From: Aeromonadales bacterium
GTDB lineage: Bacteria; Pseudomonadota; Gammaproteobacteria; Enterobacterales; Aeromonadaceae
Length of the DNA stretch: 64,000 nt
NCBI GenBank assembly: GCA_012518835.1
Contig: JAAYRH010000010.1
Location: 1-64,000 of the forward strand
Direction of reading: 5' to 3'
Shown: positions 32,352-43,422 of the stretch, piece after piece
Position numbering within the stretch: the stretch's first letter is position 1
Layout: the number at the start of each line of letters is the position of its first letter
Notes under the pieces: generated by a model
Told to the model about the DNA's origin: nothing
The model's input: only the letters and a program-made list of their open reading frames with translations
The model's database searches: none
Position numbers and translations under genes: made by a program

Positions 32352-33272
32352 ATGTATTACGGGATTGACTTAGGTGGAACTAAAACCGCCTTTGCGGTTT
32401 TTAATGAAAAAGGGAATGAGTTATCGCGAGCCGTACAGGCCACGCCAAGTCAAAATTATGAAGCGTTACTGTCGCTGATCGTAACTTGGGTAACAGCAGC
32501 AGACCTTGAATGGCAAACACAAGGGCGGGTGGGTATTGGTTTTCCTGGTGCGGTAGATAAAGAGGGCCACTTACTGGCGCTCAATGTGCCAGCTGTGCAC
32601 GGTAAGCCATTAATCGCTGATTTAACTTGGCGTTTAGCGCGGCCCGTATATGCTGACAATGATGCCAATTGTTTTTTACTTTCGGAGTATCAAGGCGGAG
32701 CGGTCGACCAGTGTCATTGGTGCCTAGGCCTTACGCTTGGTACCGGCGTAGGCGGCGCTTTATTACATCAAGGTCAGGTGATTGCCGGTAAAAATGGCGG
32801 TGCTGGTGAATTTGGTCATGGAGCGATACATCCTATGGTGTTAGCGCGTTATCCTGACTTGCCGTTATTAGCGTGTGGTTGTGGCTTGCAAGGCTGTTTA
32901 GAAACTTATACCTCGGGAACGGGGCTAGAGCGCTTATATCAGCATCTAGGTACTCAGTCCTTGCCTGCACCAGCCATCATTGCGGCTTGGCAAGCAGGTG
33001 ACGTGGCCGCCACCACCAGTATGAACTGGTATCTTGAAGTACTGGCAGCGGGTATAGCTAACTTAATAACCCAGCTAGATCCTGAGGTGGTGGTGCTCGG
33101 GGGAGGAGTAAGCGAACAGGCTTGGCTTTACGCCCAGCTTAATACTCGTCTCCCTCATTATTTGATGCGCCATCAAGTTCCGGCGTTAGTGGTGGCCCCT
33201 TTATTTGGCGGCACAGGAGGAGTGCGAGGCGCTGCATTATTAGCCAAACACCGAACACGGGCATTTAGCTAA
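32352..33272 (+). CDS. ROK-family sugar kinase (N-acetylglucosamine kinase-like)
   Basis: YYGIDLGGTKTAFAVFN; GEFGHGAIHP; CGCGLQGCLETYTSGTGLERLY. Confidence 0.9.
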   Translation: MYYGIDLGGTKTAFAVFNEKGNELSRAVQATPSQNYEALLSLIVTWVTAADLEWQTQGRVGIGFPGAVDKEGHLLALNVPAVHGKPLIADLTWRLARPVYADNDANCFLLSEYQGGAVDQCHWCLGLTLGTGVGGALLHQGQVIAGKNGGAGEFGHGAIHPMVLARYPDLPLLACGCGLQGCLETYTSGTGLERLYQHLGTQSLPAPAIIAAWQAGDVAATTSMNWYLEVLAAGIANLITQLDPEVVVLGGGVSEQAWLYAQLNTRLPHYLMRHQVPALVVAPLFGGTGGVRGAALLAKHRTRAFS

Positions 33273-33323
33273 CGGTTATATTTTGTTAGCATGCCACTTT
33301 TATACCCAACTGAAGGTAACGTT

Positions 33324-33935
33324 ATGTCGTTATATGAGACAATTGAACAGAAAGCAAGCTACGGTGTTGGTCGTCAAATTGGTGATCAGTTAAGCCAGCA
33401 GTCCTTTGAAGGACTAGAAGTATCTGCAGTACAACAAGGCTTGGCTGATGCTATTGCCGGTGTTGATTTTGCTGTGTCTCGCGAAGACATTAATAGTGCG
33501 TTTCAGGTGATTACTGAGCGTATGCAGGCCACCCAAGCTGCTGAGTCAGCTAAAGCGAAAGAAGCGGAAGAAAACTTCTTTAGAACTAACGGTGAGCGTG
33601 AAGAAGTAAAGCAAACTGCATCGGGTTTACAGTATGAAGTTCTAGAAGCCGGTGAAGGCGCTATTCCTACTGCTAATGACACAGTCAGCGTGCACTACCA
33701 CGGTACTTTCATCGATGGCTCTGTGTTTGATAGCTCAGTGATGCGTGGGGAGCCAGCTCAGTTCCCAGTAACCGGTGTGATTAAAGGTTGGGTTGAAGCG
33801 TTACAGTTAATGCCTGTGGGCTCGAAGTGGAAGCTGTATGTTCCTCATGAGCTAGCTTATGGCGAGCAAGGTGCAGGTGCTATTCCTCCTTGTGCGACCT
33901 TAGTATTTGAAGTCGAGTTATTAGAAATTGCTTAA
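33324..33935 (+). CDS. fklB: FKBP-type peptidyl-prolyl cis-trans isomerase (FklB-like)
   Basis: DTVSVHYHGTFIDGSVFDSSVMRGEPAQFPVTGVIKGWVEALQLMPVGSKWKLYVPHELAYGEQG. Confidence 0.92.
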   Translation: MSLYETIEQKASYGVGRQIGDQLSQQSFEGLEVSAVQQGLADAIAGVDFAVSREDINSAFQVITERMQATQAAESAKAKEAEENFFRTNGEREEVKQTASGLQYEVLEAGEGAIPTANDTVSVHYHGTFIDGSVFDSSVMRGEPAQFPVTGVIKGWVEALQLMPVGSKWKLYVPHELAYGEQGAGAIPPCATLVFEVELLEIA

Positions 33936-33943
33936 TAACTGAT

Positions 33944-33972
33944 AAAAACCGGCGTAAGCCGGTTTTTTTTAT
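33944..33972 (+). terminator. Terminator after fklB
   Basis: aaaaaccggcgtaagccggtttttttt. Confidence 0.85.
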
Positions 33973-34090
33973 GGGTAAAACAGAGCTTTGGTGAGTTAGC
34001 CCTTTGGTGGCAAAGTAATGGCCGTTCCAGAGCTGTGTTTTCAAGCTTGCAGTTATCTGGCAAACTTTGCCTTTATCTCAGGCTTCTTAG

Positions 34091-34924
<834 letters not shown>

Positions 34925-34940
34925 TAGTAAGTCGTTGCTT

Positions 34941-34997
34941 ACCCGGCTTAACTAGGCTGAGCGCTCGCGTACAGCTGGGTTAAGCCGGGTTTTTTAT
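34941..34997 (+). terminator. Terminator after dapB
   Basis: acccggcttaac...gttaagccgggttttttat. Confidence 0.75.
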
Positions 34998-35100
34998 GCC
35001 TTTTATCGAAGAGTCTGAGTGATAAATCAGCTATTTATTAATAAATTAGGTTTTTTAACTAGGTATATAAGTAGTTCGGCGTAACAGGCGTGGCTTTATG

Positions 35101-35315
35101 CTGCTACTAAGTAACAAAGAAAAATTAATTTTTACCACGGACGAAGCGTAATAAGGAAAGAGCTTATCTAATCTAAGATCTTACCCAGTATTTGTTCGTT
35201 TAGATCTTGATTTTTTCCGTGGGTTCAGTGGATTGTGTGGCGAAGATGTCTTAAGTTTTTAACAGCAAGCTTGCGACATAATCCACATTAGTTTTAAGGT
35301 ATTACTTAGTAGCAG
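35101..35315. repeat. 215-bp MITE-like element between dapB and carA
   Basis: Perfect 14-bp terminal inverted repeat CTGCTACTAAGTAA / TTACTTAGTAGCAG; inner CCACGGA/TCCGTGG and AAGATCTTA/TAGATCTT repeats. Confidence 0.6.
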
Positions 35316-35570
35316 TTTACACTTCCATTATTCTCACTTTATTTTGTGCCTAATTCACTTTTCCTTTCCTTTTGTGTGGTTTTAATGAGGCTTATTGAGG
35401 TTATTAGCTTATAAGTAAGCTATTCAATAAAGTGCTTGTTGATGTGGCGCTTTGTAATATAAAATATTTCAGATTTGCCCAGTATTAACCGAGAAGCGGC
35501 TCTACTTAGGTAGGGCGGCATCTCGTGACGGCCAGGTAAGTTATTGTTTTTAATTAACTCGGAGGTTGTC

Positions 35571-36713
35571 TTGACGCACTCAGCGCTACTTGCACTCGAA
35601 GATGGGACCATCTTTTCTGGTACCGCCATTGGAGCCGAGGGTTCCGCCCTTGGTGAAGTGGTATTTAATACCTCAATGACGGGATATCAAGAATTACTCA
35701 CTAATCCCGCTTCAGCACAGCAAATCCCTGCTTTTACTTATCCCCATATTGGCAATACCGGCACCAATGCCGAAGATGAAGAGTCGAGTCGAATACACGC
35801 CCAAGGCATAGTTATTCGTGATCTCCCACAGCTCACATCTAATTTTCGCAGTCAACAATCACTATCTGATTACTTAAAAGCCCATAATATAGTGGGTATT
35901 GCCGATATCGATACTCGTAAACTCACTCGCATTTTACGTGAGTCTGGTGCACAAGCGGGCTGCATTATGGCGGGAGCTGAGCTAGACGAAGCTAAGGCTG
36001 TGGCTGCTGCAAAAGGGTTTAGCGGTATTGCTGGAAAAGACCTAGTCAGCTCGGTGACAACTAACGCGCCTTATGGTTGGCAACAAGGGGGCTGGTCCTT
36101 AGGCGAAGGCTTTAGTGAGCCCGACGCTGCAGACTTACCTTATCACGTTGTGGTTTATGACTTTGGTGTGACTCGTAATGTGCTGCGCAACCTCGTTAAT
36201 GCTGGCTGTCGTTTAACCGTGGTACCGGCCAATACATCAAGTGCTGAAGTATTAGCGCTTAAGCCTGATGGAGTTCTCTTATCTAATGGCCCCGGTGACC
36301 CGCAAGGGTGTCACTATGCCCTTAGCGCGATTAAAGCGCTATTAGCGCAGAGGGTACCGCTATTTGGCATGGGACTAGGCCATTTGCTGCTTGGCTTAGC
36401 AGGGGGAGCGAGCTCCTATCAGCTGAAACATGGACATTACGGCGCTAATCACCCCGTAAAAGAGCTCAGCAGCGACAAAGTCATCATCACACAGCAAGGC
36501 TATGGTTTTGCGCTAGATGCTGCAAGCTTACCTGAGTCGATAAAGGTGAGTCATACCTCTTTATTTGATGGCACTGTGCACGGGGTACAGTTTACTGATA
36601 CGCCAGCGTTCAGTTTTCAAGGTACGCCTCAAGCGACTTCCGTCACCGGTGAAGCAGAGAGTCTGTTCGCGCATTTTATTGATTTGATTAAACAGCACAG
36701 CGCAAAGGAGTAG
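35571..36713 (+). CDS. carA: Carbamoyl-phosphate synthase small subunit with degenerate glutaminase active site (probable TTG start 35571; track ORF from 35544)
   Basis: [100 protein letters not shown] (canonical G[IM]CLGHQ); [10 protein letters not shown] (canonical FSFQGHPEAS); carB downstream. Confidence 0.95.
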   Translation: MTHSALLALEDGTIFSGTAIGAEGSALGEVVFNTSMTGYQELLTNPASAQQIPAFTYPHIGNTGTNAEDEESSRIHAQGIVIRDLPQLTSNFRSQQSLSDYLKAHNIVGIADIDTRKLTRILRESGAQAGCIMAGAELDEAKAVAAAKGFSGIAGKDLVSSVTTNAPYGWQQGGWSLGEGFSEPDAADLPYHVVVYDFGVTRNVLRNLVNAGCRLTVVPANTSSAEVLALKPDGVLLSNGPGDPQGCHYALSAIKALLAQRVPLFGMGLGHLLLGLAGGASSYQLKHGHYGANHPVKELSSDKVIITQQGYGFALDAASLPESIKVSHTSLFDGTVHGVQFTDTPAFSFQGTPQATSVTGEAESLFAHFIDLIKQHSAKE

Positions 36714-39700
36714 TGAGCGTCATGGCAAAACGTACAGACATCAACAGCATTCTTATTTTAGGGGCCGGCCCTATTGTTATCGGTCAAGCTTGTGAGTTTG
36801 ACTACTCTGGTGCTCAAGCCTGTAAAGCGCTGCGCGAAGAAGGTTATCGGGTTATTTTGGTAAACTCCAACCCCGCTACCATCATGACCGATCCCGACAT
36901 GGCCAATGCCACCTACATTGAGCCTATTCACTGGGAGGTAGTACGCGAGATCATTAAAAAAGAACGCCCCGACGCTATTTTACCCACCATGGGCGGACAA
37001 ACCGCCCTGAACTGCGCGCTAGATTTAGAAAAGCACGGCGTACTAGCTGAGTTTAATGTCGAAATGCTGGGCGCCAATGCTGATGCTATTGATAAGGCGG
37101 AAGATCGTAGTCGCTTTGATAAAGCCATGAAGCGTATCGGTCTTGCATGTCCTCGAGCCGGTATCGCACGTACCATGGAAGAGGCCTATGCCGTACAGGC
37201 AGAAGTGGGATTTCCGTGTATTATTCGTCCCTCCTTTACCATGGGCGGCACCGGGGGAGGGATTGCTTATAATCGCGAAGAGTTTGAAGACATTTGCACC
37301 CGAGGTCTGGACTTATCACCCACTAACGAATTGTTAATTGATGAGTCATTAATTGGGTGGAAAGAGTTTGAAATGGAGGTGGTACGCGATAAAAATGATA
37401 ACTGCATCATTGTCTGCTCCATTGAAAACTTTGATGCTATGGGTATCCATACCGGCGATTCTATTACCGTGGCACCGGCTCAAACGCTAACTGATCGTGA
37501 ATATCAATTAATGCGCAGTGCTTCATTGGCTATCTTGCGAGAAATTGGCGTAGAAAGTGGTGGCTCTAATGTGCAGTTTGGTATTGAGCCGGACACGGGC
37601 CGTATGGTGGTGATTGAGATGAACCCTCGAGTCTCGCGCTCCTCGGCGTTAGCTTCTAAAGCCACTGGCTTTCCCATCGCTAAAATTGCCGCTAAGCTCG
37701 CGGTCGGCTATACCTTGGATGAGCTAAAAAACGAGATGACCTCAGGAGCAACCCCTGCGTCGTTTGAACCGGCCATTGATTATGTTGTGACTAAGGTACC
37801 GCGGTTTAACTTTGAAAAATTTGCTGGGGCTAACGATCGTTTAACGACGCAGATGAAGTCGGTGGGCGAGGTGATGTCGATTGGTCGTAACTTTCAAGAA
37901 TCATTACAAAAAGCCTTGCGTAGCATGGAAACTGGCCAGCAGGGGTTAGAGCCTATTCTTGATCTGCACGCCGCCGACAGTATGGCGCGCATTCGCCAAG
38001 AGCTAAAAGAGCCGGGACCAGAACGTATTTGGTATATAGGGGATGCTTTTCGTGCGGGCCTCAGCCTAGACGAAGTATTTAGCCTAACCCATGTTGACCC
38101 TTGGTTTTTGGTGCAATTGCAAGACTTAGTTAATGTCGAGCAACAGGTGAAAGGTTTAGCAGTATCCCAATTAAGTGCCTCATTCCTGCGTAATTTAAAG
38201 CGCAAAGGGTTTTCGGATATTCGTTTGGGTAAGTTACTGGGCTTGCCTGAAGAAGAAGTGCGCAAACTACGTCAGCGTTTTCAGGTGTTTCCGGTCTATA
38301 AACGAGTAGATACCTGCGCTGGCGAATTTGCCACTGACATCGCTTATTTATATTCCACTTACGATGAAGAGTGTGAAGCTCAGCCATCTAATAAAGATAA
38401 AATCATGATCTTAGGCGGCGGCCCTAACCGTATCGGCCAAGGCATTGAGTTTGATTACTGTTGTGTCCATGCCTCGCTGGCATTGCGCGAAGACGGTTAT
38501 GAAACCATCATGGTGAATTGTAACCCCGAAACCGTTTCCACTGACTATGACACTTCCGATCGTCTCTACTTTGAGCCGGTAACGCTAGAGGATGTCTTAG
38601 AGATTGTCCGCGTCGAGCAGCCTAGCGGCGTAATTGTACAATATGGTGGGCAAACGCCCTTGAAATTAGCGCGCGCCCTAGAAGCGGCGGGCGTGCCTAT
38701 TATTGGTACTTCCCCTGATGCCATCGATCGCGCTGAAGACCGCGAGCGCTTTCAGCAAGCCGTCGTACGCTTAGGATTAAAGCAGCCAGAAAATGCCACT
38801 GTCACTACCATGGAGCAGGCAGTACTAAAAGCCGAGCGTATTGGTTATCCGTTAGTAGTACGTCCTTCCTATGTCTTAGGTGGGCGGGCCATGGAAATTG
38901 TTTATGATGAACAAGACTTGCGCCGCTATTTTAATGAAGCGGTCACCGTCTCTAATGAATCACCGGTATTGTTAGATCGCTTTTTAGATGATGCCATTGA
39001 AGTCGACGTTGATGCTATTTGTGACGGTGAAGACGTAGTGATTGGCGGCATTATGGAGCATATTGAGCAAGCCGGCGTGCACTCCGGTGACTCGGGCTGC
39101 TCTTTGCCTGCTTACACCTTAAGCCAAGAGGTGCAAGATGAGATGCGCGAGCAAACGCGCAAACTCGCCCTAGAGCTGGGCGTGGTGGGATTAATGAATA
39201 TCCAGTTTGCTGTTAAAGGCCAAGATATTTACTTAATAGAAGTGAACCCACGGGCTGCTCGCACCGTCCCCTTTGTGTCTAAAGCCACTGGTGTGCCTTT
39301 GGCTAAAGTGGCTGCCCGTGTGATGGCAGGTAAAACTTTAGCAGAGCTGGGGGTCACTAAAGAGATAATTCCTCCGTATTTTTCGGTAAAAGAAGTAGTG
39401 TTACCGTTTAATAAGTTCCCTGGAGTTGATCCGCTATTAGGCCCAGAAATGCGCTCTACCGGTGAGGTAATGGGGGTTGGCGAAACCTTTGGCGAAGCGT
39501 TTGGTAAAGCGCACTTAGGAGCGGGGAAGGCAGTACCAACCAGCGGTCGCGCTTTATTATCGGTACGTGAGAGCGACAAAAAACGGGTAGTAGAGCTTGC
39601 TAAAGCCTTGCTTGCTGCCGGCTTTGAGTTAGATGCAACTCATGGCACAGCAGTGGTACTAGGGGAGGCGGGTATTAATCCTCGCTTGGTTAATAAGGTG

Positions 39701-39946
39701 CATGAAGGGCGGCCGCATATTCTAGATCGCATTAAAAACAATGAATATAGCTATATCGTCAATACCGCAGAAGGGCGCCAAGCCATTGAAGACTCACGGC
39801 AATTACGCCGTGGCGCTTTGGTACAAAAGCTGGCTTATAGCACTACCTTAAATGGTGGTATTGCTACTTGCATGGCGATGGCGTTTGATGCCAGTGCCGC
39901 AGTAACTTCAGTACAAGAGCTGCATGCACGCCTGCCAAAGGCGTAG
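36713..39946 (+). CDS. carB: Carbamoyl-phosphate synthase large subunit
   Basis: [55 protein letters not shown]; duplicated ATP-grasp halves. ATG at 36713 or 36722. Confidence 0.98.
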   Translation: MSVMAKRTDINSILILGAGPIVIGQACEFDYSGAQACKALREEGYRVILVNSNPATIMTDPDMANATYIEPIHWEVVREIIKKERPDAILPTMGGQTALNCALDLEKHGVLAEFNVEMLGANADAIDKAEDRSRFDKAMKRIGLACPRAGIARTMEEAYAVQAEVGFPCIIRPSFTMGGTGGGIAYNREEFEDICTRGLDLSPTNELLIDESLIGWKEFEMEVVRDKNDNCIIVCSIENFDAMGIHTGDSITVAPAQTLTDREYQLMRSASLAILREIGVESGGSNVQFGIEPDTGRMVVIEMNPRVSRSSALASKATGFPIAKIAAKLAVGYTLDELKNEMTSGATPASFEPAIDYVVTKVPRFNFEKFAGANDRLTTQMKSVGEVMSIGRNFQESLQKALRSMETGQQGLEPILDLHAADSMARIRQELKEPGPERIWYIGDAFRAGLSLDEVFSLTHVDPWFLVQLQDLVNVEQQVKGLAVSQLSASFLRNLKRKGFSDIRLGKLLGLPEEEVRKLRQRFQVFPVYKRVDTCAGEFATDIAYLYSTYDEECEAQPSNKDKIMILGGGPNRIGQGIEFDYCCVHASLALREDGYETIMVNCNPETVSTDYDTSDRLYFEPVTLEDVLEIVRVEQPSGVIVQYGGQTPLKLARALEAAGVPIIGTSPDAIDRAEDRERFQQAVVRLGLKQPENATVTTMEQAVLKAERIGYPLVVRPSYVLGGRAMEIVYDEQDLRRYFNEAVTVSNESPVLLDRFLDDAIEVDVDAICDGEDVVIGGIMEHIEQAGVHSGDSGCSLPAYTLSQEVQDEMREQTRKLALELGVVGLMNIQFAVKGQDIYLIEVNPRAARTVPFVSKATGVPLAKVAARVMAGKTLAELGVTKEIIPPYFSVKEVVLPFNKFPGVDPLLGPEMRSTGEVMGVGETFGEAFGKAHLGAGKAVPTSGRALLSVRESDKKRVVELAKALLAAGFELDATHGTAVVLGEAGINPRLVNKVHEGRPHILDRIKNNEYSYIVNTAEGRQAIEDSRQLRRGALVQKLAYSTTLNGGIATCMAMAFDASAAVTSVQELHARLPKA

Positions 39947-39976
39947 TAATTGAGTTATAAAAAAGTAGTAGTAGTA

Positions 39977-40002
39977 AAAGGCGCCGGCAGGCGCCTTTTA
40001 CA
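39977..40002 (+). terminator. Terminator after carB
   Basis: aaaggcgccggcaggcgcctttta. Confidence 0.7.
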
Positions 40003-40191
40003 TTTAAATTGAAATAAGGTTTGACGCCACCTCAGCCCTGACGTAGAGTACGTCCAAGCAAAAGATTCAAGTTAGCGCGGCCGTTGTATATTGTTGGTAC
40101 CTTTTGGTTACACAGTCACCCAGCTTCCCTTATTTGATATTTGTTGCATTTCTGAGCACACGCTCATCACTTAAATAAAGGTAAGAATATT

Positions 40192-40395
40192 ATGGCTACT
40201 GGTACCGTTAAATGGTTCAACGAAGCAAAAGGTTTTGGTTTTATTACTCCTGAAGACGGCAGCAAAGATTTGTTCGCGCACTTCTCTGAAATCGTTGGTA
40301 GCGGTTTCAAAACCTTAGCCGAAGGTCAGCAGGTATCTTATACCGCTACTGAAGGTGCTAAAGGTCCTCAAGCTTCACAAATTGAAGCTATCTAA
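40192..40395 (+). CDS. CspA-family cold-shock protein
   Basis: [34 protein letters not shown] (RNP1/RNP2). Confidence 0.97.
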   Translation: MATGTVKWFNEAKGFGFITPEDGSKDLFAHFSEIVGSGFKTLAEGQQVSYTATEGAKGPQASQIEAI

Positions 40396-40422
40396 TTATC
40401 CATTAGGATAATTTGAGAATCT

Positions 40423-40451
40423 AAAAAAACCCGCTTCGGCGGGTTTTTTGT
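40423..40451. terminator. Terminator after csp
   Basis: aaaaaacccgcttcggcgggtttttt. Confidence 0.85.
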
Positions 40452-40581
40452 TATTAAGAATGTGAGGAGTAAACGGGAAATAGTGAAAAGAACGAGCTGT
40501 GTTATGTCGGTGGCGTCATACGGATAGCTGCGCTTTGTTATAATCTGCCAGGCGGCTTTTTCGTGGATAGGGAAGCGGATG

Positions 40582-41010
40582 CTAGGCGCTCGGTGCTTGG
40601 TTTTCTTCCATCCACGATTCCAAAATGAGGGCGGCAGACACCGCATCAATAGCATCTTTGCCAAGTGCCTTATAACCTCCTGCTGCAAATAATCGAGCCC
40701 GAGCATCGGTGGTGGTGAGCCGTTCATCTTGTAATTCTACCTTGATCCCAAAGCGACCATGTAAGCGGTTAGCAAATTTACGAGCGCGACGACTGATCTC
40801 TTGCTCACTACCATCCATATTTAACGGTAATCCCACGACCAATAAACTTGGTTGCCACTCCGCGAGCAAAGCGGCGATTTGTTCCCAGTTAGGTATTCCG
40901 TCATTGGCTTTTAATGCCAATAACGGCTGGGCCGAGGCGGTGATTAGTTGACCAACCGCTACTCCAATGCTTTTAGTACCATAGTCAAACCCCAGCAGAC
41001 TAGCTCCCAT
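40582..41010 (-). CDS. ruvX: Putative Holliday junction resolvase RuvX (YqgF)
   Basis: [44 protein letters not shown]. Confidence 0.95.
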   Translation of the reverse strand: MGASLLGFDYGTKSIGVAVGQLITASAQPLLALKANDGIPNWEQIAALLAEWQPSLLVVGLPLNMDGSEQEISRRARKFANRLHGRFGIKVELQDERLTTTDARARLFAAGGYKALGKDAIDAVSAALILESWMEENQAPSA

Positions 41011-41567
41011 TAGGCGTGCCCAACTTGATACGACAAGTGGCGGGGATCAATGCCTAATCGCGCAATAGCTTGTTGCCAGCGTTTGGCCAATGGCGTATCA
41101 AAAATTAAATTAGTATCAGCAGGAATGGTCAGCCAACTGTTTTCTAGTAACTCTTGCTCCAGCTGGCCGGGCGTCCAACCAGCATAGCCTAAGGTTACCA
41201 GATATTCTTCTGGGGCTTGCTCGGTGCCCAAGGTAGTTAAAATATCGGGAGAGGTGGTGATCATAAGGTTATCGGCCAACATTTGACTGGAGCTAAAGCC
41301 AGCCACAGGAGTATGCAACACAAAGCCACGATCGGCGGCAATAGGACCCCCTTGTAATACTGGCTCATCTAGCTCAGGCAGCTCTTCTTCGGGCGCCATA
41401 TCAAGCTGCTCTAACAATTCGTATAAAGGCATGTCGGTCGGCACATTAATCACCAAGCCCATGGCACCCTCGTCATTATGTTCACAAAGATAAGTGACGG
41501 AGCCGGCAAAAAAAGGATCTTTTAGACTCGGCATGGCGATAAGAAAATGATGCTGCAATGAATCCAT
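41010..41567 (-). CDS. yqgE: YqgE/AlgH family protein (track ORF to 41651; internal Met likely)
   Basis: [39 protein letters not shown]. Confidence 0.95.
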   Translation of the reverse strand: MDSLQHHFLIAMPSLKDPFFAGSVTYLCEHNDEGAMGLVINVPTDMPLYELLEQLDMAPEEELPELDEPVLQGGPIAADRGFVLHTPVAGFSSSQMLADNLMITTSPDILTTLGTEQAPEEYLVTLGYAGWTPGQLEQELLENSWLTIPADTNLIFDTPLAKRWQQAIARLGIDPRHLSYQVGHA

Positions 41568-41631
41568 GTGTTCTCGTCTTGGGTCTGAAATGGCCCGCCA
41601 ACCTAACTTGGCGGGGCAATAAGGATAAACG

Positions 41632-42579
41632 TCAGGAGAGGCGTTTTTCAATCGCGTCCATTAAAATGCCACAAATATTGATAGGATAAGCGGCTTCAAT
41701 TTCTCGCACACAGGTGGGGCTCGTGACATTTACCTCAGTTAGCTTATCACCGATGATATCGAGTCCAACAAAAATTAAGCCTTTGTCCTTTAAGGTCGGA
41801 CCTAGTGCTTCGGCGATGCGGCGATCGCTGTCGCTTATGGGCTGAGCAACACCGAGTCCGCCGGCAGCTAAATTACCTCGAGTTTCTCCCCCTTGTGGAA
41901 TACGCGCTAAGCAATAAGGGATCACCTCACCGTCTACCACTAACACTCGCTTATCCCCTTCTTTGATCTCGGGCAGGTAGGTTTGCACCATGCAGTAGCG
42001 GCTACCGTGCTCGGTCAGGGTTTCAATAATAACCCCCAAGTTGGGATCACCGGCTTTGACGCGAAAGATAGAAGCACCACCCATCCCATCCAAGGGTTTC
42101 AGAATAATATCGTGGTGGGTTTGATAAAACTCGCGGATCTCGGCGCTGCTGCGGGTCACTAACGTGGTGGGCGTAAATTGTGAAAACCAAGCGGTATAGA
42201 GCTTTTCGTTAGCATCACGCAAGCTTTGTGGCTTATTGACAATTAAGGTTCCTTTTTCTTCGGCGCGCTCGAGTAAATAAGTTGCATAAATATATTCAGT
42301 ATCAAAAGGCGGATCTTTGCGCATTAAGATCGCATCTAAATTGCTCAGCGGCTGGCGCTCCGCGGCTTCTAGGGTATACCAGTGTTTGGGATCTTCTTTA
42401 ACCGTGAGGCGCGCCATGCGGCCGTAAGATTCACCTTGGTAAAGACTAAGAGAGTCCATCTCCATATACCACAGCTCATAACCACGGCGTTGTGCTTCTA
42501 ACAACATGGCAAAGCTGGTGTCTTTTTTTAAAGTGATATCCTGAATAGGGTCCATAATGATACCCATTTTAATGGTCAT
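41632..42579 (-). CDS. gshB: Glutathione synthetase
   Basis: [50 protein letters not shown]. Confidence 0.96.
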   Translation of the reverse strand: MTIKMGIIMDPIQDITLKKDTSFAMLLEAQRRGYELWYMEMDSLSLYQGESYGRMARLTVKEDPKHWYTLEAAERQPLSNLDAILMRKDPPFDTEYIYATYLLERAEEKGTLIVNKPQSLRDANEKLYTAWFSQFTPTTLVTRSSAEIREFYQTHHDIILKPLDGMGGASIFRVKAGDPNLGVIIETLTEHGSRYCMVQTYLPEIKEGDKRVLVVDGEVIPYCLARIPQGGETRGNLAAGGLGVAQPISDSDRRIAEALGPTLKDKGLIFVGLDIIGDKLTEVNVTSPTCVREIEAAYPINICGILMDAIEKRLS

Positions 42580-43310
42580 GCAAGATCTCCAAATCGACAT
42601 TGTAGGGCGGTAATGGCGGTTAACGCCGCGGTTTCGGTTCTTAGCACCCGAGGGCCAAGCAAGATATCAAGAAAACCCTGCTGGCGAGCCAGGAGAATTT
42701 CATCATCAGATAAGCCCCCTTCAGGGCCAATTAGCAGCCTAACGCCGTCGTTAGGTGCTGGCAAGGTATTCACACTGTATTGTGCTCTGGGGTGCAAATT
42801 TAATTTGAGCTCGTTACTTTCTTCGCCCAGCCACTGCTCTAAGCTCAGAGCAGGGCGGATCTGCGGTACGCGATTACGGCCACATTGCTCACACGCGGCA
42901 ATAGCAATACTTTGCCACTGTTGAATTTTTTTAGCTAAACGCTCGCCTGTTAATTTAACGCCGCATCGGCTAGAAAAAAGGGGGGTGATAATATCTACCC
43001 CAAGTTCCACCGACTTTTGAATGGTAAATTCCATTTTTTCGCCGCGGCTAATGACTTGACCGAGATGAAAGGCTAAGGGCGACTCGCACTCGCTGGCCGA
43101 AAACTCACCGATGCGTACTTGCACGCTTTTTTTATCGCTCTGTTCGATCAGGGCACTATATTGGCCACCTTTACCGTTAAACAATACTAAGGGTGCTCCG
43201 GCTTGCATCCGTAATACGCGGCCTACATGATTAGCTGCGTCTGGCGATAGTTGTAAGATTTGGCCACTTTTAAGGTGACTTGCTTCATAAATTCGAGGGA
43301 TACGAGTCAT
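42576..43310 (-). CDS. rsmE: 16S rRNA (uracil1498-N3)-methyltransferase
   Basis: [42 protein letters not shown]. Confidence 0.95.
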   Translation of the reverse strand: MTRIPRIYEASHLKSGQILQLSPDAANHVGRVLRMQAGAPLVLFNGKGGQYSALIEQSDKKSVQVRIGEFSASECESPLAFHLGQVISRGEKMEFTIQKSVELGVDIITPLFSSRCGVKLTGERLAKKIQQWQSIAIAACEQCGRNRVPQIRPALSLEQWLGEESNELKLNLHPRAQYSVNTLPAPNDGVRLLIGPEGGLSDDEILLARQQGFLDILLGPRVLRTETAALTAITALQCRFGDLA

Positions 43311-43422
43311 AAGCACACTGTGGTTACTAAAAATTAAGGGTAAGACGAAAAGTCATTCATGCAGCTTATTGTACCGTTAGCCTCCCTTGGCTGCCATAGG
43401 GCAACTAAAGGCTAAACAGGGT

